From assembly GCA_902805475.1 (NCBI GenBank), contig CADCSX010000006.1, positions 1,488,001 through 1,552,000 on the forward strand: a stretch of DNA of 64,000 nt, in the 5' to 3' direction. The stretch is from Entonaema liquescens (taxonomy: Eukaryota; Ascomycota; Sordariomycetes; Xylariales; Xylariaceae). How positions within the stretch are numbered: position 1 is the first letter of the stretch; each line of letters begins with the position of its first letter. This document shows positions 57,301-64,000 of this stretch, one piece after another. Below the pieces are notes generated by a model, which searched no databases, was not told the origin of the DNA, and saw nothing but the letters and a program-made list of their open reading frames with translations. The translations under genes were made by a program, and so were the position numbers.

Positions 57301-59940
57301 CTAGCATAGCATCTAGCATTGGCATTTTTCTCATATACGGATGAGCGGTGATAACTGTTAGTCTACTCATATCTTAAGATAGGGCTGCTAATGAGATACT
57401 TGCCGTCTGCGTACCAGATTCTGTACTAAGTGGGTTGTGGCTAGGATGCGGCTGCTCAGATCCGGGTCTGCCATGTGGTCATACAACGGTCTCTTATATT
57501 GTGGCTCATCACCTGTTGTACACCTAGGAGCACTGGGCAGTTTGCCCAGACGGTTAGTTAATAAACTACAGATTACACGCTAACCGCGTTTCTGACGAGT
57601 TTGGATGCGTTTTGGATGCGTTGCCAACCAGTCAACTTGGCTATCACGTTATCTCACCTGTCCTGCTCTTTAATTTGACCTCTCCTAAACTATGGTCAAC
57701 ATTTACGGTCAACATTGGGAAAACATGGAACATGTAGGTCGAAAAGTCGCGACCCTAAATAGACCACTGCTACATTAATGATCATCATCAATGCGCCCAT
57801 CAATAGAGTTGCACTTTCATATCGCGTCCATTCTCCGGGGACCAGACTAACATAATGATAATTTGGCCCATTATGCCGGTCTATGCCTGTCCTTGCATCC
57901 CAGCCTGCCGTCCAGACGCGGTTGAGCTAATAGCTCATCAGCACTTTATGTATGTATCAGGCGTAGACATCATAGCCCACCGCCTTATTTCAACAAGAGC
58001 CAAGCATTTATACATGGGTACTTACAAGGTCCATACGAAATAACCTGACGCGGTTGTCTGCCTACTATGTACAGAGTTGTAGGCAAATCTGTAGGCAAAA
58101 TCTGTAGCAACCGGGGTTCTTTCGGTCCCGCAAAGGTCCAGGGTTGAACTTCGTCAATGATACAAGAAAAAGCTGAGCAGTTTGTAAAATCTATTACGAT
58201 TCATTTTCTTGGTCTTGGTCTACATAGTCTACTACATACAATAGTACTTTAGTTTAGGGATTAAAGCTTCCGGCCGATCCCCGCTATTGGTTTAAGCCCA
58301 TCTTATAAGCGCCAGCGGATCTTTTACTCGAACGCCCGCGCCCACCAATCTTTAGGCCATTGTCTCAGATGTGGACGAAGCGTTGAGACGCCACCGGAAC
58401 CATTGTACGCGGAGGAATATGGCGCTTCGTGGGCGCTCTGGACGCTCTGGCGCTCCCCGTCAACAAGGTGTGCTCTTTACCCAGTTCGTCATAGTTTAGA
58501 CTCGTCGTAGTTAAGACACTGAGGGGGAAGAAGTGGCATCTGAGGCCTCAAACTTGATACGGTTACCCCCGCAAAACCCCATCGAGCCTTGGAGATGGAG
58601 CTCTCTCAATCTGGACCGAGATCTGCCTAGGCGTTCTCCTGCCGTGTAGCGTCTCGTGTCTCGTGTCCCGAGTCCAATAGTCCAATAGTACAAATCCTCA
58701 CTCCTGAGGCCACCAAGGAAATGAACCACTAGCCTTCCATCTCATGCTTGAAGATTCACCACTGACCGGACAAGAACCAATCGTGATTCTAGATCCGTTT
58801 GGCCGTCTGTGGTTCGATAGCTGTCTTTATTGCGCATATGTAGTACGGGGGGATAGCTGGAAGATACTAGAGCATACAGTGCAGCTGGAAATGGAAAACC
58901 CCATTCTAATCACCTAACAGACCGGGGCATGTGGATTTATAATTTTGAGAGAGGTCAAATCCATGGAACAAGCTTAAAATAACCATCACCGCTCTCGCGT
59001 TCGAATAGCCACTAATCACAGCCGTTCAAATTACAGCCGTTTTCAGCGCCAACCAGCGCCAACACCTCAACGTCGTGTGCTTCGTTTTCGATAATATGTA
59101 CACCCGTTACTTTGTACACCGCAAATTTTCACCCGAGATCAGCTGGACTTAAGATTACTGCCATGATCTCCACATGGGATGGGACTCTAATGCATGATGC
59201 GTTCCGGCATGTGCAGAAGTCTCTCTCCCAATGTTGAGTCTGTAAGTACGTAGATATGTATCTTTCTCTCTCTCTCTCTCCTGGTCCTCTCGCTACCCAA
59301 CGCTGTTGCGGCTTGGGTGACCGTGGATCAATGAACCTTATAAACCCAGTACGGGGACGTCGACAAAGTATCGTCATCAAATTATACATATGTAATCCGT
59401 GCGATCCGTACATATATACGTACATATACATGCATACACATATGTATGTACCTAGCGAGCGATGACACCGGGGGGCTTACTATTGACAGGGAGCAGCCGA
59501 ATAATAAAACGTGGGAGCATAAGATGCGAGCCGACTTATGCGCAAGCCTTGTCTACATATAGATACTATAGTAATGGATTTAAATGATAAGAGCATGCTA
59601 CTTGAAGATCTGAGCCGGAACTTCGGAGATTTTTCTTTTCAAGCAAAGGCGCCTTTCCCCAGTGTCTCTCTGCAATATTTGATCATATCGAGCGATCTTA
59701 GAGCAATTTAGGCCGAACACTCCCGTAAGCCACATGCGTCTTACCCGCACCAGCATTTGGACTGAACACAGCTGAAGAGCCGGAAAAATCAAAGCCGATC
59801 TCCCGTAAAGAGACGTGCGCGACGCGTCCATCCGCGGGTATAGCTGCGCAACTAATAAAAGTAGATAATTTAATGTCCGGGTTGGGGTATGAGGCTATCG
59901 CATGGCTCACTCATTTGAATATAAAACGTCTGTGTACTAG
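54301..59940. other. Gene-free stretch, simple repeats
   Basis: 5.6 kb without a gene I can support. It includes CT microsatellites (54724-54747 and 59262-59282), an AATAAA/AAATA-rich block (56101-56142), a TATATATATGTGTGTG stretch (about 55169-55186), a CTACCTAGGTA motif (55228-55239), and duplicated GCATCTAGCATA (57297-57320). The ORF at 56792-57067 has no recognisable domain. Confidence 0.5.
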
Positions 59941-60012
59941 ATAATTAGGTAGGTAGTATAGTTATAGTATAGTTATAATAACTATAGTTAATACTAGTTA
60001 TAGTTAATAAAA
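59941..60012. repeat. A+T-rich interspersed inverted/direct repeat (TATAGTTATAGT)
   Basis: AGTATAGTTAT occurs twice in tandem and is followed by AACTATAGTTAATACTAGTTATAG, which is partly its inverse. The segment could form a hairpin. It is preceded by a TTAGGTAGGTAG motif. Confidence 0.6.
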
Positions 60013-63000
60013 GAAACCTCTCTAAAGGAAATATATAAATCCCATACGTAACGTTGCTGTTAATGACTTCCGGTATTTCGATTTTGTATAGTTCTATATT
60101 TTAAGTATGTAATAGAAGATGTAAAAATGAAAAATGTCAGGTTGATTTTCCGCTCCCGGAACGCCTCACTCTTCCCGTGGTGGGCTGGATGGAAGCTACG
60201 GTTGTGGCAGAAGCCAATGCACCTTCCCGAATAATCCATACTTTAGGTAGGGTACTTTCCCTACCCGCCTACCTACCTGCAAGCTGCACCTACCTTATGT
60301 ACAATATGTACAATAGAATATCTATTTGTGTAACCTTTACGTCTCTTCCCTGTCTTAATGGAAATTCTTCACTTTTACAACCTTTTTTTTTTTTTCTTCG
60401 TCTTGCGTCATCATCATTGAATTATTCCAAGCAGGACATAGCACATGGCACATGGCAACCCTACTTGTGCCCGGGCTCTGTCTCATCCCTATCCACTTCG
60501 GGGTGTATTGACCTCCTATTCTAAGTGGACCTAGTTCCTAAGAAGTCCAAGTCATACCCCCTTCAAATCATTACCTTTTGAACAAGGGCTTTCTTCCGGA
60601 CCCCAACCAGATCAGATCGTGTGGGAAAGATGTCGCTACCATGTACACAACGTACATACAGCAGAGGCTCTTGTTCGCCAAGGTTATCAACCGAGATTCT
60701 CAACACACCCACATACACATTTACGGCTGACATCCTTGTCCCTATCCTTGCCATAATGAGCTGTTCAATATCAATAATTGCAGTCCGAGTCCAACGCTTC
60801 AAAGAGACGTGTAAGGGGTTGCTTCCAAAGGCGGTCAAAATTTAATCATCCAAGCTGTTAACTGTGGATATATCTGGACTGGGGTTTCATTTGCTCACAT
60901 CCGCATCAGTCGATATTCTCAATACTTACACTCCAAGTCTTGGAGAGAGAACTGAAGTATAGTTACGCAAACACTTTTTTAACTCTGCCGAGTCGGGGAC
61001 CACTCCGCGGCCATTGTCCGGCGTGCGGTGTTGCCGCACGAGTCTGAATAAAAGGCCAGCTTGTGAGAACACATCAGACCCGAAGACGTTATTTACCTGG
61101 TGGGGCTCTGATCAAGCTCAACTATAAAAGTGCCCTCTCCTGAGAGCATTGGGCGGTCTGTGGCGGCTAAGTACCGGCGCAGCTAGTGTTCCCGCCCGGA
61201 AGGTAGATCATTCACGTTTAAGCTCTCTATCATTGCCCAGACGAACTCTTGGACCGTCCCAGTGGGAAAGGCACAGACCATCATCATCATACATTAGACA
61301 GTCAAGCATCCACTTGGTCGAGTTCATGAAATCCGTCATCTTACAAACCGAACTAGCGATCCCGTCCTAATATTAGGCATCATCTAAGCTTGCTGGAATA
61401 CATAATTGCACGTAAGCGACTATAGATGGCAGTATGGGGTAACACTATTACAGACATCACTCGAAGCAACTGGATCTATCACTATTAGGTACACCTCTCT
61501 TTTTGGTCCTGTCTGTTTTCGGTATTGGGTAAGTACCGAAGTGTGTATATCTAGTTATGCCAACTTTCTACCAACCCTTCGCAAGCTATTTTCAACCGTT
61601 GCTTTTCTTTACAAAAGCCGAGGCAAAGGTATTAACCGTACTCGTATCACCGTACCCACAAGATGTAACCGAGATGCATAGTAACCCTAGTACATTCCAG
61701 TCCGAACTAAGCTATTGTCAGATGTGCTACTAGTGGAGATGAGGGTAGGACGGGACAATTAAAAGTCGATTGACCTATACGCTAACATTTGCTAGTCGGC
61801 AGTGTATATACGATCAAATGGTGTCGAGCCCGGGATAACTCCGAAATACCTTCACGTTAATGTGATGACGATATATAAAGGATGTCATCTATAGAAGAAC
61901 AGTATAATTCATCTCGCCTAGTCGGAATATTTTTATGCGCCTGGATCAAAATGTGATCCTTGGACGATTCTGTCGCACGCGATCAATCCGTAATTACAAG
62001 ATTTATGCGTAAAATGCCGCCGGACTAATATGCCAACCAGACGGAGATTTTCTTCAGCAGGGACCAATTTCGTCCGTCACCCCCGATGGGATCTGGACCT
62101 TGACTTCCCCGGCTGAGAACAAAAAGCGTAGTCTGCAGCAAACCCATCCCGAATAATGGTTTAAGACGGCTAAGAATATTGCTCTCAAGAAGGTCATGAT
62201 GATTACAGACCCAAAATACATGCGGCAAGCATCTGGGTCTTTTGAAATTGAGAGATCCATAGCTGTTGGGACGGCAACTGGTACCACCCGGGCGGTACAA
62301 GAATAAAAGGGGCTTAGATAGGAGGTCCGGGGCGGCCCTTCGATTCCACTTGGCCCTAAGAAGATCGGCGTGGCATGAGCAGGGAAGGCTACGCTAGGAC
62401 TACCAACCAGACTTCCGCCGGTGAATTAATACCTAAGCTAAAGACCAGGAAATATATTGACTGGCTCACGCCGCCAAGCGACGTGGGGAGTTACGTACTG
62501 TACCAGGAATTTGCTCCTTACACTTACTACAGTGGAACAAGTTACCCTGAAAGGCCTCTTCTCCGTCCATGGCCGTAGCTACAAGAGAGGTTTTGGGTGG
62601 ATTGGAACACGAGGCGGCTGTCAGGCGCGTTCCATCGTCCCAGCACCTACTTCTTCGTGGTTCAGGAGTCCCAAGCAGGAAGCACGTTGAGATTCTCGCG
62701 AATGAATTGCCAGAACTGGTGAAGCAGCCGATAAACCGCCGACGTCGAACATTCTATGCACATTCTTTGGATGCGCTATCTTCACGTTGCTTGCACTGCA
62801 CGTCTGAACGTCCGTCTGAGTCGCTGCGGGTTTGGCGTTACCTGACTGTTACAAGCCGTGTCACTGTCGAACCAAAGGCTGGAGAATACTCTGCGACTAA
62901 CCTAAGCCCACACAGATGCAATATATGTACTGTGACATCGTGTGTTCCGAACTGATTCTGGAGCTCATCCCCGGTTCTATAATATAGTTGCCTGGTCTAT

Positions 63001-64000
63001 ATCAGAAGCGCACCGTCCTCGGAGTCGCGCCGAACTCCCCACACTCTGGAACATTTATTCCCAAACGTATGGTTACCCGTTCTCCTCTAGCGGATAAAGG
63101 TTTAGCACGATCTCTGTACCGTGGTCTCTTGTGCAGCGTTGCATTCGGCGTCCATCCAAACCCAGCGAGACGTCGAACCCTGAAACAGATTAAAGGAGCA
63201 GCACCGAACCACGTTTTGTCCCAGAACATTTTCGATCTTGTCTCACATTTTATTCTTACTCAGTATCTCCCCGATCCAGTAGTATTGGGGGCTTATTCCA
63301 TTTGAAGTGCATCTTGCAACAGCAAAACCACCGCTCAATACGCCTCGAGCCCCTCAAATGAAATGTTCCGTCGTGCAGAGTTGGCATCAAGGCAGTTAGG
63401 GTTTGATTGGGCGTCAAATCCATCTAGGCCGTTGATGCAGGGTGAGTCGAATTGCTTCTTCCGAGCTCGAGCCAGGAAGGTGACCTACCTAGGTAGCGTT
63501 CCCACATGTGGTATAGCCTAAGGCGTCTTAACCCAGTTCGTGTCTACGAAGCTGACTTCCCCGGTATTCAGCCGGTCTCGCAATACCCCTAGGCTTAGAG
63601 CGCAGACCGGGGTTTACTCATTTTGCTGTTCTTAACGATATTCGGCGGTAGCGTCGACTTCTAGCTATTTGCAAGCGAATCACCCGTTGCGGCCGAATTA
63701 CTATTACGACGAGATGGATAGGCATATGTTATGATTTAAATCGTCATCTACTTAATTACCCTTAGCTTGTAGCATGTACGAGACGGCAGCTAGTGCAAGC
63801 CGCACCAAACAGCAGCTAATATAGTCCACCGCATGTGGCGTCGCTGCAAGCGGAGTCGTATTTTGTCCTAGTTCTACTTCCTGATTCAGCTTAGAACCAT
63901 TGTCAGCTAGCGTCATCAATTGTAGCAATTGTAGTTGAGACTCCTGTGGGCTTGAAGGAAGATGCCGTAAATTATTACACGGTGGAGCATGTAGCTGTTA
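60013..64000. other. Gene-free right end
   Basis: About 4 kb. From about 62300 to 63300 base composition is closer to the coding regions and there are overlapping open frames on both strands (62375-62578, 62569-62955, 62988-63305 plus; 62025-62300 and 63002-63229 minus). None shows a family motif, start context or splice sites I can defend; a decayed gene is possible. ACCTACCTAGGTAG lies at 63483-63496. Confidence 0.45.

Noticed and set aside
62025..63305. Protein-coding gene at the right end
   Set aside because: Open frames overlap on both strands with no domain, splice logic or start context; kept only as a possible relic.
1..64000. tRNA genes
   Set aside because: I looked for A/B-box pairs on both strands (GGTTCGANTCC-like). 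The few B-box-like matches, for example near 28543 and 58143, lack a matching A box and acceptor stem.
1..64000. CRISPR arrays, prokaryotic operons or phage
   Set aside because: The window is intron-rich eukaryotic DNA; tandem repeats present have no spacer pattern.

Overview
The window looks like nuclear DNA from a filamentous ascomycete (Pezizomycotina). Genes carry short introns (about 50-110 nt) with GTRNGT-type donors and CTNAC branch sites. Conserved genes match the fungal forms of RPO41, ATP25, NMA111, ARC1, VMA16 and MLH1, and one dispersed 5S rRNA gene is present. The recurring intergenic palindrome ACCTAGGT / TAGGTACCTA is a habit I associate with Sordariomycetes; that finer placement is inference.

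Layout. 1-5 kb: the 3' end of an exopolyphosphatase gene, an S1/P1 nuclease, and ATP25. 5-10 kb: RPO41 (mitochondrial RNA polymerase), head-to-head with ATP25 across about 0.8 kb. 12-15.3 kb: a small cysteine-rich secreted protein, then ARC1 and VMA16, also head-to-head. 16.5-24 kb: an MFS sugar transporter with a defective splice donor and, 3.4 kb away, a Zn2Cys6 regulator. 25.9-30 kb: two candidate GPI-anchored secreted proteins. 31.5-37.8 kb: NMA111 (HtrA-like nuclear protease) and a small Myb/SANT-like nuclear protein. 38.8 kb: a 5S rRNA gene with TATA box and T-run. 41-45.2 kb: an SRPK-like kinase and MLH1, tail-to-tail. 49.8-52.3 kb: a second Zn2Cys6 regulator with a PAS-like region. 52.4-64 kb: no gene I can support.

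Most genes are housekeeping or typical fungal accessory genes, and I see no biosynthetic cluster, mobile element or defence system. The best signals are at gene-structure level. A 12-nt microexon in the S1/P1 nuclease supplies a zinc-ligand histidine, and an 8-nt microexon supplies the third cysteine of a zinc cluster. MLH1 has a probable GC-AG intron and the sugar transporter an AT in place of GT. Three conserved genes (exopolyphosphatase, NMA111, the second regulator) each carry an apparent 1-nt deletion in a short homopolymer, which suggests residual sequence error more than three pseudogenes. Exon models were assembled by hand from frame continuity, splice motifs and family conservation, with no transcript evidence.
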